Below, in pieces: positions 45,681 to 57,740 of a DNA stretch of 64,000 nucleotides. Every line of letters starts with the position of its first letter. Positions within the stretch are counted from its first letter, which is position 1. The DNA lies in assembly GCA_914767715.1 (NCBI GenBank), contig OU612071.1:22193681-22257680 (forward strand), given 5' to 3'. The DNA comes from Membranipora membranacea (Eukaryota > Bryozoa > Gymnolaemata > Cheilostomatida > Membraniporidae). Below the pieces are notes generated by a model, which was given only the letters and a program-made list of their open reading frames with translations, did no database searches and was not told the DNA's origin. A program made the position numbers and the translations under genes.

Positions 45681-45868
45681 ATGTTCAGTTCTGATTTTGA
45701 ATCAACCTCCCAAGACAATCAAAGCAAGCTGTCTATAGATGACATGAAATTCTCGAATACAATGAAGGAGGAAATATATGAGGATGAGGGCGGTTATGAA
45801 GTTGGTAGCATAAGTTCCAAATATTCGTGTGGTGAAGGTTCCTGCAAGACTGGAGGGATTTGTTTCAG
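45681..45868 (+). CDS. Candidate first exon, acidic protein
   Basis: ATG at 45681 (context CAAAATGTT) opens 63 codons ending at a TTTCAG/GTAGGC donor. It reads MFSSDFESTSQDNQSKLSID, then KEEIYEDEGGYEVGSISSKY, and ends with SCGEGSCKTGGICF. It is rich in acidic residues and serine with three clustered cysteines at the end. No family is recognised. Confidence 0.35.
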
Positions 45869-46019
45869 GTAGGCCTTTAGAAGTCAATGGCACATATGTA
45901 TCAACATTTTTTTATCAATAAAAATCATGTTGATCAATTTTTTGTGTTTGAGAGGGCTAGCTGTTTCTTACTCTGGTCATCATATTGGTAATCGGCACTT
46001 ATAAAATGCGGTGAATACG

Positions 46020-46255
46020 CCAACAAAAACAGCCAAAAACAGCGAATATAGAACAATGTGTGTGTAAAGCCTGTATCATGATGACAGTGACCTCGAAATG
46101 ATTTATGAGGTGAGGCGATGGACTGATTTCCATGTTGGAGGACTTGCAAGATGTGCATAAGGATAATATCAAACCGATGTAGTATGTAATGTTATACTAA
46201 TAATGATGTAAAACCGATGCATAATATCAATTATTCATGTTTGTGACGTACTGAG
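46020..46255. repeat. Dispersed repeat, copy A
   Basis: It shares AACAGCGAATATAGAACA/ AACAGTGTGAGTGTAGAAC, ATCATGATGACAGTGACCTC, AAATGATTTATGAGGTGAG and GATATCAAACCGATG, in order, with 63835-64000, at an estimated 70%. It is noncoding. Confidence 0.6.
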
Positions 46256-46998
46256 CTTCCTGGCAGATATAGGAGAAAAAAAGGCTCCATTGATAAAAAA
46301 CGGCTGGTGGTGGAGCCTACTTGTCAGCCAGACAGAGAAGCTTCACTCTCACAGCAGAGATGTTTCAGGTGCGAAAAAAAGTGAACCTAGAAAAAACTAG
46401 GCTTAATTTGAGGAAAAAAGCCCAAAGATCTAGGAGAAGGACGGCCTGCGAAAAAAAGGAAACCTTGAATGGCGATGTATGCGAAACCCCTCAAGAGATG
46501 CATATTTCAAACCTGTAATACTTCATAATTCCATTTCATTTTATACCAGATCTACACACAACCATATGATTGGTGCAGGTGATCACATAGTAGCAGCGGC
46601 GACTCGAGGAAATGTAGCCAGAAGAGTCTCATGCGGGGTTTGTTATTTATAGACATGTTGTTAGTCAGAGCCCCCAGGCTTTTGCCCCTCGGCATTGTGA
46701 CTTTTTAATCTTGCACCATATCTAATTGCTTCACTGGATTGTCTCAAATGTATCTTTGTATGGCTTGTATCTTCCTATCAAAAGAATGGTGATATTCGAT
46801 ACCTCAAGTTACAGGTTGTATTGGCTGGTAAGTATTCGCTTTCTTGATGCAACTGAGAAAAGCTTTCTGACAAATCACTATCATCACTACAATCAGATTA
46901 AAATTAACCCTGGCAATTTACTGTGTGCTGCTGTTTGATAATCACAATACCTATAGCCTGGTTTGCGCAAATCAAATGTGACATTATGTATTTTGTAG

Positions 46999-47091
46999 AC
47001 AAAAAGAAGAGATTAACCTTTGCATACAAAGATGATGGGAAGATGGTGGAATTATCCAGAATGTACCACAGTGCAGCGTTCACAGCAGAAA
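46999..47091 (+). CDS. Candidate 31-codon exon (phase 1-1)
   Basis: A TTTTGTAG acceptor and GTATGT donor bound 93 nt. It reads KKKRLTFAYKDDGKMVELSR, then MYHSAAFTAE. The frame is clean, but no domain is recognised. It may belong with the first-exon candidate at 45681; the phase relation was not shown. Confidence 0.35.
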
Positions 47092-47654
47092 GTATGTAAT
47101 ATGTAATGTAATATGAGTGGATAAAAGCAGAAGCAGAGTCTTTTGATTGAGCACTTTTATCACCTTTGAGGTTTCCGTACGGATTAGAAGCTTTGCAGTG
47201 ATCGGTTTGGGAAGAATTGGCCTAGCTTGAACACCATTTCGAGTACTTCTATGTCAGATCGTAGCTCCAAATGCCTCACTTATCGTTACTGAAACGCCAT
47301 TGGAGGTGTTCATCATCGCTAAAAGGTGCTTTGTGATTAAAACCAAGGTGCTTTGGTATTTCTTTGTCGACTCCCTTAGATGATTCAGGCCGTAACACAA
47401 GCATGCAAATCTCAACAGATACATCGCGGTGCTTGTTTATAAACACAGTGCATGGAATAAACTATCCTCAGAGCAGAACTACATGGGATGATGACACCAT
47501 AACAACTATATTCCTGATAAAACCCAGGGTTGCTGAGTCGCATAGAACCAAACGGTGACAGCCATATAACAGGTAACATTCAAATCAACACAATAACTGA
47601 GTCATGCCAGTGGAATCTTAACTTTGTCAAAAAGAACAACTGCGGATGAATATC

Positions 47655-47940
47655 TTGATCACCACTGGGTCACACTAAACACGAGGAAAAAGACATATTT
47701 TAAAGGTATTGGAGAGATCGCTCAGAGGAATACGTCCTGGGCAAAATTTTTACCAACGTTAAAACATAAACGGCACCGTACAAGGTCTGAGGTAATTGGC
47801 ATTGATGTTATCATTGGGAATATTCTCTGTTCAACTTTTGCCGTGGCGTGGCTCAGTTCTTATTTTATATTTCAATTTGGTTTAGATGCACAGGATTTGA
47901 CATCACATTTATGTAGAAAATATCCATAAAGTTGTTGGTT
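47655..47940 (+). repeat. Dispersed repeat with coding-like frame, copy A
   Basis: It aligns with 60790-61065: ACTGGGTCACACTAA, CACGAGGAAAAAGACATA/CACAAGGAAAATGACCTA, GAGAGATC, TGGGCAAA/CGGGCAAA, ATTGGCAT, TATTCTCTGTTCAACT/TATTCTCTGTCCAACT, ATTTATGT/ATTTGTGT. This copy has a 101-codon open frame (HHWVTLNTRKKTYFKGIGEI). The similarity is at DNA level and the other copy is not open, so this looks like transposon sequence, not a host exon. Confidence 0.65.
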
Positions 47941-48182
47941 GATCAAGTATTATTTCATAATATTTCTGTTTATTTTGCAAATAATAATCCGCGATTCTAT
48001 GAATGTTTTTGTAAATATTACTCATGATTCTATCATTGAGATGGAAAATTTTCTCTCTAGTGTATCAGAATGAGATGATGTTGGATAGGCTCCTTTCGAA
48101 AGCTTCATGTTTTTATAGATTTATAAACTTCTAAACTATCATTTTCACCAGTGATTTTAATCAAATTTGTCATCTTATATAG

Positions 48183-50066
48183 AAAAACAGATATATTGTT
48201 GATTGATGAGATCAGTATGGTGAGTAGGAGGCTGCTGGAGCAGGTGGATCTTGTGTGCCAGATTGCGAAGGTAAGAAAACCATCTACTAGAACCTGATAG
48301 CCATCCTGGAACACTCATGAGAAGAAATATTTTGATAATTATTTTATTGGTTATGATATTTGAGATATATCATACCACTTGACAGCAGTCAAGTCAAGCT
48401 GTGTGTCAAGGATTCCTCTAGCACACATCATTGGCATGTTGGATATTGTTGGTTTGTGTGTCGCTGTAACAAATTCTGAGAGGATTCTTCCTTCTCATTG
48501 CTACTGCAACAATAGAAGAACTCTTTATCACTTATGCCATCCCTGAATTGATCTAGGCCCCCCTCCCTTGTCCTACCGCAAGGCCCCACAGACCTAAACA
48601 GCAGACTTGAGACTACAAATATTTCCTTTGTAAATATCATTATGTCTCAAATATTATTTTATCTGCCATCAGAAAATGTGAATAAAATTCTGCCAGGACA
48701 TCATTGATATTTAATTACCTCATCATTTGAGGGATGGCTGATGGAAAGCCGAATTAATGGGTTTCCTTTTTTCAATAATGATATATCTTTAAAATATTTG
48801 TAGGGAAACTCAAGACCTTTTGGGTCTACACAGGTAGTGTTTTGCAGCGACCTTTACCAGTTGCCTCCCGTGTGTGACCAAGAAACTGGAGACTCAATTC
48901 GCCAGTTTGGAAGAAATTGAAGTTGAATTTTATCAACTTGAAGAAAGTACATTGATTCTCCAATCTAGCTCTTTCAAGGTAAATATCTCTGATTTTCCAG
49001 TATTATTTTTAATGCCAGTTAGTATTGGTAGCAAAGACCAGGACACAATGAGGATTCCATTTTGCATTATTTTGGGATAAAAATGTTCATAATTTTACAG
49101 ACATTGTAGTCTGTGAATTTAAATTATGAGAGAAGTAGTATCAAAAACTGCCAAACCGAATGTTTGATTTTCATTTCTTGTCAGTTACTGCTTTGTTTGA
49201 CTACGTTTTGAACTGTTTTCTCTCTGTCTTCTACTGTGAAACTCTGTGATGAATGTGGTGGAATGTAAAGGGTGCCTTTGCTATGTACTTCTCTATCTAT
49301 TTTTTTTTCTTTTTTCTTCTACAACTTTCTCATACAACCATCTTTGACAATAGCTGGGTGACATGCCCAAACTAGACCTATGTGTTGAATTTGTAACTGA
49401 TACCTTATATTAAAGGCTTTGTCTTGATTTCTAGGTCCATATCAGACCTCTCAAAAGGTGTTATGAGTGACACCGCCAAGATGAATATCAGAGAAATACA
49501 AAGGCGGAAGCAGCTAAACGCCTCCAATCAACAACACTCTGTCGAACAAACGCTGAGTGTGACAGCGTGAGCTCTCAATGCCTCAGCCAGCTAACAGGCC
49601 AGCAACACCTCTATGTATCATCCGATACAGGCAACGAGAAATGTCTGGATAAAGTTGCATCCAGGTGACTTGCACTTAAAGTTGGTGCTGTCGTCATTCT
49701 GACAACAAACAATTACATCAGCAACAAGTTGGTTAATGGCAGGGCCAGGGTGGTAAAGGAATGCAACAATGATGTTATCTCAGTGCTGCTCAATGGTGAC
49801 AGGTCACCTATCAAAGTCCAAAGGTTCTCCTTTGGCTCACCCTGAGATTGCAGGAGAAAATTTCCCTTACGTTTGGCGTGGGCAAGGACAATCCACAGAT
49901 CCGAATCACTAATACTATAGATGAACCAGTCCATGTTAAACTCACCAAATTAAGTCAACCTGGTCAACTGGCTGTGGCCCTAAGCCGATGCTCAGAATCT
50001 CAGTGCTTCAGGCACTCTAACATACCCACCAGGGAGAGGGGGACACAGCTGCGCTTTATTATATGA
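48183..50066 (+). pseudogene. PIF1-type helicase exons, relic B
   Basis: Exon 48183-48270 (TATATAG acceptor, GTAAGA donor) reads KTDILLIDEISMVSRRLLEQ, helicase motif II (Walker B, DEIS). The next exon, from 48804 and in phase, reads GNSRPFGSTQVVFCSDLYQL, then PPVCDQETGD, the 'PFGG.Qvv..GDf.QLPPV' motif III of PIF1, with G-D changed to S-D. From about 49437 frames give SKGVMSDTAKMNIREIQRRK, LKVGAVVILTTNNYIS, NKLVNGRARVVKE, FPLRLAWARTIHRSESLI and GQLAVALSRCSES, motifs V-VI. Stops and frameshifts appear only in the 3' portion. It shares the tail motifs with relic A but is a different copy. It could be a helicase of a Helitron or of a host-like PIF1 gene family. Confidence 0.78.
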
Positions 50067-50451
50067 TTGACAACTGCCAGGTAGGCTAAAGTTTTAAACG
50101 GCCAGTTCCATGATATTATTTCAGCAGCATATTGTGATAAGCATTCTTGGTAGACATTCAAGGAGTTTTGCCAAATCAATTCAAATTTCTTCCATGTGAA
50201 TAAAATAGTTTTTTAATTAGATATTATTACAGATTACTACATATTCCAACCAAAAAAATTGAAGGATTTGTTAATCCGAGCATAGGCCTACCCATTTTCA
50301 TCCATTTCGCAATCAAGGTGAAATTTTAATGATACCAATCACAATTAAATATACATATCCATTTATATACATTATTTTGCCCAGGAACAATACATAGTGA
50401 CAGAGATGATACAGATCAGTTGGTGCAGCATATCAATCTGATTTCATTTTA

Positions 50452-51086
50452 TTGGATGATGAGATGGAGAAGAACACACCAGAGCTACCAGAACCTGCTA
50501 AGTTTGAAGTGCAAGCCATGGAGTTCATAGAGAAGATGGATTTTTATGATGTATACTATAATGGTTCAGACACTGAAAAGCCTGATGAAATATGTGATGC
50601 CTTAGTTAATATATTGATGTACCCAACCCCCCTGGACAACATATCTCATGTACAGCGGGGATCAGCAATGGAATCTTTTAGTATCCGTAAAACTAGTCAG
50701 CAGACTGAAACTGCTGGGCCAAATCAACCTGTCCATCAGGTCTTGTGGTCTGTTTATCAATAGATCAGTTCCTAGGTGCCAGCCCTGAAGGCATAGTGAC
50801 TTGTGACTGTCATCCTCAGAGGTTGGCCGAAATTAAATGCCAACAACACAACTTTCAAGCTACCAACATAATATAAAGGAAGGTTAACTAAAGAAAAAGA
50901 TCCCTACTACAGGCAGGTGCAGGGTCAAATGATAATAATTGGCCTGGAAGAGTTGTGGGTTTTATTTTTTTATGAGGTCCATCAGGGGCATTTTGAAGTG
51001 ATTGGGCATGACGAAGATTTTAGCATCCATATTCATGACAATATCAAAAAGTTTTATCATTTGTATATGCCGCCCCAAATTACTTA
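50452..51086 (+). pseudogene. YqaJ-type (lambda exonuclease-like) nuclease fragment
   Basis: The first frame (50452-50763) is acidic (MEKNTPELPEPAKFEVQAME) and ends near VQRGSAMESF, the position of the family's 'G...E..A' glutamate. After a frame change, DQFLGASPEGIVTCD and RLAEIKCQQ carry the nuclease signature (G-A-S-P-E/D-G and E-I-K). Then KDPYYRQVQGQMIIIGLEEL gives the 'YY.QvQ.qm' motif. It ends with HFEVIGHDEDFSI, then KKFYHLYMPPQIT and a stop. The family degrades or processes DNA ends and occurs in viruses, phages and large animal transposons. There is one frameshift and one stop. It directly follows helicase relic B, 390 bases downstream on the same strand. Confidence 0.75.
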
Positions 51087-51089
51087 AGG

Positions 51090-52258
51090 GCGTAAACGTA
51101 AAATTTAAATTCTTGTCATCTTTCGCCTCAGTTTATGCACTTAATTATAATACACGGTTAAGCATGATGTCTGACGCGTGAATATTTAGGTTTTTTGCTG
51201 TTATAACCAAAGCTGGTGAGGTGTAAAATTAATTTTAATGTTTGAAATAATATTTTTTGCATAAGTTCACACCTCTGTTGATAAAATGTATTCTGGTATC
51301 TTACTGTTCCTACCTTTATGCATAACAATGTTGAAAGTATCGTTTAAAAAACACATATTATTTTTGTACAGTAGGCCAATCGATGTTCATAAATATAATA
51401 TGGCTAACTGCAAGCAGTGTAGTCCTCCAATATCTGTCTCTTCATACCAACACCTGTCTGTTCTCAGTAATCAGTGAAATGCTATCAACACTCACCACGC
51501 TTCTCATTGTAGTTGTTAATCAATCAAAACAAGAGATGATTTAAATTTTGGGCTTTTGATATTGTGTAACTTTGGTTATGGAGTATTATTTAATAAGTCT
51601 CAAAATATTTTCAAAATTAAGTTGCAAAATGATACATTCATAGCTACTGCTTCATTTTTTCTTCATCGAAACATTTGTATTTCTATTTTTTTGATATTGT
51701 AGGGACATAACCAGCTTCAGTATGCAGCTGGATAACCTTAAAGGTTACAAAGCAAGTCTCACAGTCCATAGAGCCCTTTAGCCTCTAGTCTAACAGATTT
51801 TATATTTAGTTTCAAGTTCTACTGTGACAGTTAATGGTGGGCTATTTTATCTTTTAAACTTGAGGTGCTGACAGAAGCAATAGAAGTATTGCACTTTCAC
51901 ATGTGACAAAGATCGACTACCTGCACCACCTGTTCACCCCCCCCCCCCCCAAGAGCCAGAATAACAGACATCATGCAAATTGATAATATATGTTGCTTTG
52001 CTTCCCACATTATACTAACCCTGTTGTCTTTGGTGTTGTTATCATTTGGTAATCATGGCAGAGGTTAATTTAAAGCATAAGCATATGTTTTGAGTTTTTA
52101 GGAGATGTCAGTGTCCTTTTTTTCAACTTGTTATCTAATTTTTTAAAGATCCCTGCAGTGGTAAAACAAATGAAACTGTTAATCTGTTGTATCTAACTCA
52201 AATATGTCTGGAGTATTTACTGATACATGTACATACATTTTTGTAACAGTCTCTCAGC
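51090..52258. other. No gene; poly-C tract
   Basis: AT-rich sequence with a run of about 14-15 C at 51936-51950. Nothing else is recognised. Confidence 0.5.
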
Positions 52259-52915
52259 TACGCAGAGGTGAAGATCGTTGATGCCTTAAGAAAAGGATGA
52301 TTTTGTATTTCTAAGCAAGGAGCTGACTGATAAAGGATATCAGCATTTATTTATCGACTCAATTCTCAATATAACTAACGAGAAGGTACGGCACTACTCC
52401 ACTGACAACACCTCCACTCTCTACAAGTCTGATGCCGATAATTTGGCTGATTTCTCTCTACCATCCCTCATCGTTGATTTCAAAATTAAGCTTCCTACCC
52501 TCCTGAGTACCATCCATGAGATGATCGAAGAGAAGGGCGATGCAAAGGTAACAAAGACATCAACTATCGCCACCACCATAGTGGCAAAATACTGTCAGCC
52601 GATGACCACAAGTCATTGGCACTCCAGTATATCCATGGAGTCAATTTAGACACAGAAGGAACAAAAGACTCCTGCGTCAGCCATCTACAGAGGACTGGTG
52701 ACTCTGTCAATCTGCAGGTGCTGCGGGAAAAACTAACAGATATGTCGTCACTAACATCAAAACTGATGCTAGGAGAGACATCTTATGACAATAACTACCC
52801 ATACGTCAAGCCCAGACACCAGACTACCACCAGGGGCAACAAGATATATAACATGACACGTGGTCTCATTGTCTACATCTCAACATCTAATCTGAGGATA
52901 CATCTTCCGATATGA
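52259..52915 (+). pseudogene. Unrecognised coding-like segment
   Basis: Connected frames read LSKELTDKGYQHLFIDSILN at about 52310, LADFSLPSLIVDFKIKLPTL at 52443-52550, then ALQYIHGVNLDTEGTKDSCV and SLTSKLMLGETSYDNNYPYV. The style ('l.yI.gV.l...g.......L...G.......l...l') resembles uncharacterised multicopy proteins of marine invertebrates. No catalytic motif is seen. At least two frame changes are present, and it probably belongs to a mobile element. Confidence 0.4.
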
Positions 52916-53642
52916 GAGTACTCCCGCAAACAATTCAACAATATTCATCCCCCATGAGCAGCAATCCTATTACTATATTATAGGCAAAAAGTTGTATCAG
53001 GGAAGTACTTGAATTTGTCTGCTCTGATTTTATGTCCAAACACTCTGATTTTCCTATAGAGATCTGAGTTATTATGAGTAGCTACATTGATATTATACCG
53101 AGATTGTTTGACTGCTACTAATGCTTTTTCTCCATCAACAGGAAATTTCATCAATATACCTAAGACAATAGCCACCAGATACCAGCTAAACTCATTTCAC
53201 CACTGGAGCAAGCATGTTGCTTTGATAATTCCGTCAACATCATAACATCATAAAGGAGGGGTTGTCACTTCAGTGGATTCTTAAGGGAGTAGCTACCATG
53301 CTGGAATGGCAGTCTGTTTATCTGTGCTGGATGGTGGTCACCCATGTGCTATTCTGCCAGAGTAGATTATGAACCCAACATAGGGCTTATCTAATATCTA
53401 ACATGAATGAAAATAACGTAAATGATATTAAGAATAGTGCCCTTAGCAGCAAAGCACCAATGGACGTTCTCTATTACAAAAACAGTAAAGTTATCTCACC
53501 AGGAGGAGTTTTTGTTTAGTTGTGTGATGGTGCGATTCCTATATTATCACTGTATTTTTGTACTTAGGAAAACTTTCTCTGTATAGGCCCTAGGACAGGT
53601 CAGTCGGCAAATTTTTCTATTCATATTTGAAATAACTACCTA
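52916..53642. other. No confident gene
   Basis: Short frames only. A pyrimidine-poor stretch runs up to the CTACCTAG that precedes the P-loop exon. Confidence 0.45.
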
Positions 53643-53753
53643 GGATGACAGAGCCTATACGGCTAGCCATCACTGCAGGACAGAATGTGTTGGTGCTAGG
53701 TGCCGGTGGTACCAGGAAAACAACAGTATACATTAAGGCACTGGAAAAAACAG
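53643..53753 (+). pseudogene. PIF1-type P-loop (Walker A) exon with mutated loop
   Basis: A CTACCTAG acceptor and CAG/GTAGCT donor bound the exon. It reads TEPIRLAITAGQNVLVLGAG, then GTRKTTVYIKALEKT. This is PIF1 motif I ('..A....G.nVfltG.aGtGKt'); the last loop glycine is arginine here (GTRKT for GTGKT), which should abolish ATP binding. It lies 3' of relic B, so it is either the N-terminal exon of a third helicase copy or a rearranged part of the same one. Confidence 0.72.
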
Positions 53754-55507
53754 GTAGCTGTAGGTAGTTGTTTATATGTTGTTCAGGTAGAAGTCTCCTG
53801 TCCAATATACATTTGGATTTTGTTGATGCAAAAGTTCTTGCATTAAAATAATGGGCTGAATATTGAATAAAGGATGGGATTGATGGGAAGGCTGGTTTGG
53901 GAAACATTTTAAAGCTGTACAATATATGGGTGTCATCATAAATGGTACTCTTTTGTCCAAGTCGGAGCCCATTGGGATCATTCAACTCTCCTTCACTGAC
54001 ACCTGCATTGCCACTTATGCATTATGTTTGCAACTCTTAGCATTTAATTGTACGAGAATTGCTATAATTGTCTTGATTTCAGGTCAGATGATTAACACAA
54101 TGAGTTACCTGCAGGCACCATGACACAGGAGTCTGTTGCAAAATCCAAGATACTTGAAGGTGCAACAAAACGAGGAATGGACTTCTTTGTTGAGGACATC
54201 GGGTATTCTTACACCATTAAGTGGAGCAAGTTTTTGCTTTATTTTTAATGTTAATGTTTATGATAACGGCAGGTCCATTTATTTTTGGGCTTTATATTTT
54301 TCAGCAATGGCAGATAAAAACATGACACACTTTTCAAATAAAACTTGAATGTAAAATGACAAGCATAAATAAATACACATTCATTTTTCTCTATGTAACC
54401 TTCTATCACACTCAGTGGCAGGTATAATTGGGACATATCAAGTAATTGTTATAATAAGAAATTGTTTTAAATTAACTGGGTTGTACTACGTGAAAGTGTT
54501 CACTCTATCCCTGGTGCCCTGTCATGGTCTGCCAGGTCCCTGATGGGGAGCTTATGGCAAAGCTGACATGTCATAATCATGACACCAATGATTTAGAGGA
54601 TTGCTTAGTCAGGAAAAAGGCAAGTTTTTAACAATTATGCCATGGCACACAGCTCCACCTGGTGTGGACTATCAACAAATGTTGGAGGAGAAAAAGAGAG
54701 GGATATTGAACCATTTGATAGGTGTACATGTCCATGAGGGCCATGTATTCTTTCAAAAAATGTAATCACAGGCCAAAGGACAGAGAGTGTTGCCCGCATG
54801 TTTACATTACAATGAGAATTGTACCAGGGAGCCTGTCGGAGGGACTGCCAATCCCAAACTCAAGATAGATTAGACTAGAGCAGGTTTAAAAGTTGGTCCC
54901 AAAACCAACAACGGGGGAATGTAGCATGGCTGGTTGTTTTTTAGATAGAGTATGAGGTGTTGTGTAGAAGTGAATGGTTAGGCCTTCAAACCAACTAAAG
55001 CATGCCACTGGCTGCTGAGCATAATGACAAGGCACCTCTAAGTCTTGTAGACTAGCTGCAATTATTTCAAAACAACCAAGCAATCAATGTATACCAGTTT
55101 TCAATTGTTATCGAGGTTTGATAAATTAAATGTTGTACCAAGAGTAGATGGAGGTATAAACGACATCATAACAAGACACCACCATCATCATGTTCTTTCT
55201 AGGTTGTGCGGCCAAGCTGACAGGCAAACTGCATGTATCATTGGAAACAGCTATCTTTGAATAGGCACATCTTTTAATTTTGATTATTCTCTTAAAAAGC
55301 CTCAACAATATCTAGCTTCACTGATGTGATATACTGCAGACACTGTAATACCTTGCCTTATTGTTTAAATACATGGCTTATTGTTGTCTGGCCCCCATCC
55401 TCAAGGGTAATGCAAAAAATCAACATTTATGTCTCGAAATTAAAAAAAAACTAACAATTTCTTTGGTCTCTCACATGAAATGATTATCTTGAGAATGTAT
55501 TATCACT
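53754..55507. other. No confident gene
   Basis: A piece at about 54530-54620 (CQVPDGELMAKLTCHNHDTN) is coding-like but unassigned. The rest is AT-rich and empty. Confidence 0.4.
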
Positions 55508-55843
55508 ATGTTACAGTTGCTGGAGCTAGAATTTATAGGCCGGCTTGAAGAGTGGGAAGAGGATATCAGGGCTATACCATAGCTGACCCCTGACAACATA
55601 GAACACTGCTTCCAGGGTAACAAATGAGGGCTGGAAGATGACTGTTGCCGGCTTTATATCTCTGTGCAGGGAAATTCTCTCCGAAGGAAATCAGTTTGTC
55701 CTAAGCAAGAAGCTTGTGCATCAAGATGAAGTAGAACAATTGTTTGCACATCAACGTCAGTCATGTGGTGGCAACTCCGCCCCTTCAATACAAACAGCGA
55801 GTCAGGCGATGGCCAAAACTAGCTCCCTGAAATCAAGCTAAGA
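55508..55843 (+). pseudogene. P-element/THAP9-like transposase C-terminus
   Basis: Frames in order read LLELEFIGRLEEWEEDIRAI, then, after an internal stop and frame change, TVAGFISLCREILSEGNQFV, LSKKLVHQDEVEQLFAHQRQ, SCGGNSAPSIQTASQ. This matches the C-terminal block of P-element-type transposases ('GFi.l...il..g..fvLt.rlnQD.vE.fFs..R..gG.n.nPt...F'), which carries a catalytic acidic residue, here DEVEQLF. The upstream core is absent, so this is a fragment. It may belong to the same family as the 21.4 and 38.3 kb copies, whose own C-termini are decayed. Confidence 0.75.
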
Positions 55844-55874
55844 TATGCTTCCTGTATAGGTTGTTGTTTTTATA

Positions 55875-56800
55875 ATGATACATTCATTGTTCTATGTTTT
55901 TGGCACGCACCTAAGTAGTCCACGGTCATTGAGGAACTACCACTCAACTCAACTCACCGGCGATCTAAACCTACGTGATATTAGTTTGTGTAACGAATAT
56001 AGCAAAGTTACAAAGATGTTTACTTTTCATCAAAGAGCATTAGACATGGTTCTGAATACGATAGAAAACAATAGGATACTACCAGGTTTGACTTCAGGAA
56101 GGAAGAATATGACAGCATAGAGGACAAATTTGATGAACAACCTGTCACAACCAATCTGCTTATTCAATGTGGGATAACCTAACTCAATGTATGAACTTAA
56201 GTTTCATGCTTTATCTTTGGTCACGTGACATCAATGCAAGATAGACAAAAAACTCACTTCACAATTATTTATATACAAACAAAACTAAGTATGATCAGCC
56301 TGCCTTCAAATGCTGTAATGTGACTGAAAATTGATTAGAGATGTAATAAAAAAAGATGTATTTCCTTAATTCTATTCCATATACGTTTGACCACAGCTTC
56401 CCAGCCACTTTTTTCTTGAAGGGGACTTCTCAAATAAAATGTCTTAATATGTTCAAATGTTAATTATTGATTTTTCCTGATTTAAGGACTGCGCTAATAC
56501 CAAAATCTTATTCTGCTCATACTGTGCAAGTCACTCAAAATTCATTGAAAAATGCTTATATACTATCGTATGTTAACTTCAATATCTAACATATTATTAT
56601 AAAACATCTATTATATTTTACCATCACTTTATTTTTTTCCACATCATAAGTGGTATCCAAATTTACTATAATCTATCACCAAATGATATACTATAGGACT
56701 TATTTTTACTCCAAAAGAGAGCTTTCAGGTTGATATGTAATATAATATTACATAATATTAAAACATAGTGAATAAGCAGTCATAATATAAAACTCACTGT
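55875..56800. other. No confident gene
   Basis: A short frame at 55875-56120 has no domain. The rest is very AT-rich. Confidence 0.45.
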
Positions 56801-56805
56801 GTTGA

Positions 56806-56848
56806 CCAATCAAAGGCCTTGATGGCTGCCAAAAAAACCTATAAATAG
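56806..56848 (+). promoter_or_regulatory. CCAAT box and TATA box (core promoter)
   Basis: GACCAATCA is centred at 56807 and TATAAATAG lies at 56840-56848, 30 bases further on. A start site about 30 bases downstream would fall near 56870, and the first ATG (context TTCACCATGA) is at 56909. The spacing is that of a classical RNA polymerase II promoter such as those of histone genes. It is inferred from sequence only. Confidence 0.5.
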
Positions 56849-56908
56849 CGCTATCAAATTGGTCTCTGAATCAAATCAGATCAGATATCGACAAACACTC
56901 AATTCACC

Positions 56909-57049
56909 ATGAATAGCGCAAGAAGATCAGTCGCTAAAGTTAAAGTTATTTTTCTTAGCAAAAAGAAAGAAATTGACACTCCGAAAGGTCCGGCGACAAG
57001 GCAATTTGGCGTTGTAGTACACGTCAATGGGTACATCAAAATGGAGTAA
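56909..57049 (+). CDS. 46-codon basic protein behind a TATA promoter
   Basis: The frame reads ATG to TAA without interruption: MNSARRSVAKVKVIFLSKKK, then EIDTPKGPATRQFGVVVHVN, GYIKME. The N-terminal half is very basic (11 K/R in the first 20 or so residues) and the C-terminal half is beta-like. The ATG sits in a good animal start context 60 bases after the TATA box, and it is the first ATG after the predicted start site. GTAAAT overlaps the stop (GGA|GTAAAT), so the coding region could also continue by splicing. It is too short for the usual ORF cut-offs. No family is recognised. It could be a young gene, the 5' end of a longer gene, or chance. Confidence 0.4.
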   Translation: MNSARRSVAKVKVIFLSKKKEIDTPKGPATRQFGVVVHVNGYIKME

Positions 57050-57740
57050 ATCAACGTAAATAAACAACTGGACACCTCTAAAATTTATTTATTATCAAAC
57101 TACAGCGCTGAAGGGCAACACATGAGGCTCCACAGTAAAACAGTGATCTCCAGATCTTATCCTGTTCAATCGACGGCCGACCGGCGAGGAGGTACCAGAA
57201 ACAGGCAATGGATTATTTTCGATGATAACCTCAAGTGCTTACGAAACTAAACACATCGACAGAAAATATTTTACTATGGGGAAAATCCTAACTGTAAGTA
57301 ACTTAAAAAAACTCCAGTCAATTGATTGTTTGTATCTCTATCACATACTGTAAAAGTTGTAACAAAAGGCTTGCTGGTACACGTATTCTGCTAAAAAATA
57401 ACAAATTGCCTTGCATGCTAAAATAGGGTAAGCAATGTTGTTATTAATATAGGCGCACATAAATGTCCCACAGAGCAGTTTTTTCCCAAAGCAGTGCCCT
57501 CACCAAGGCTTAAGTGGAGGATATCCCTAACAGATATCCCTAACACATATTTTTACGTCTTGTTTCGTCAGGTACAAGTGCAATTTTGTCAAAATTTTGA
57601 CTAATTTAGGGGTGAGATAATTAAAAATTGCCAACTGGCACTCCATTTTTTTTCATCAATACTGGTCAGAACCAGGTGAGTGCGGGCAAAGCATTGTCAA
57701 CAGTGATGGTTTAGCTATCAGTATGTGAATTTGAAAGCAG
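57050..57740. other. No gene seen
   Basis: Nothing recognised. A pair of direct repeats ATATCCCTAACA occurs at about 57522 and 57532. Confidence 0.45.
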
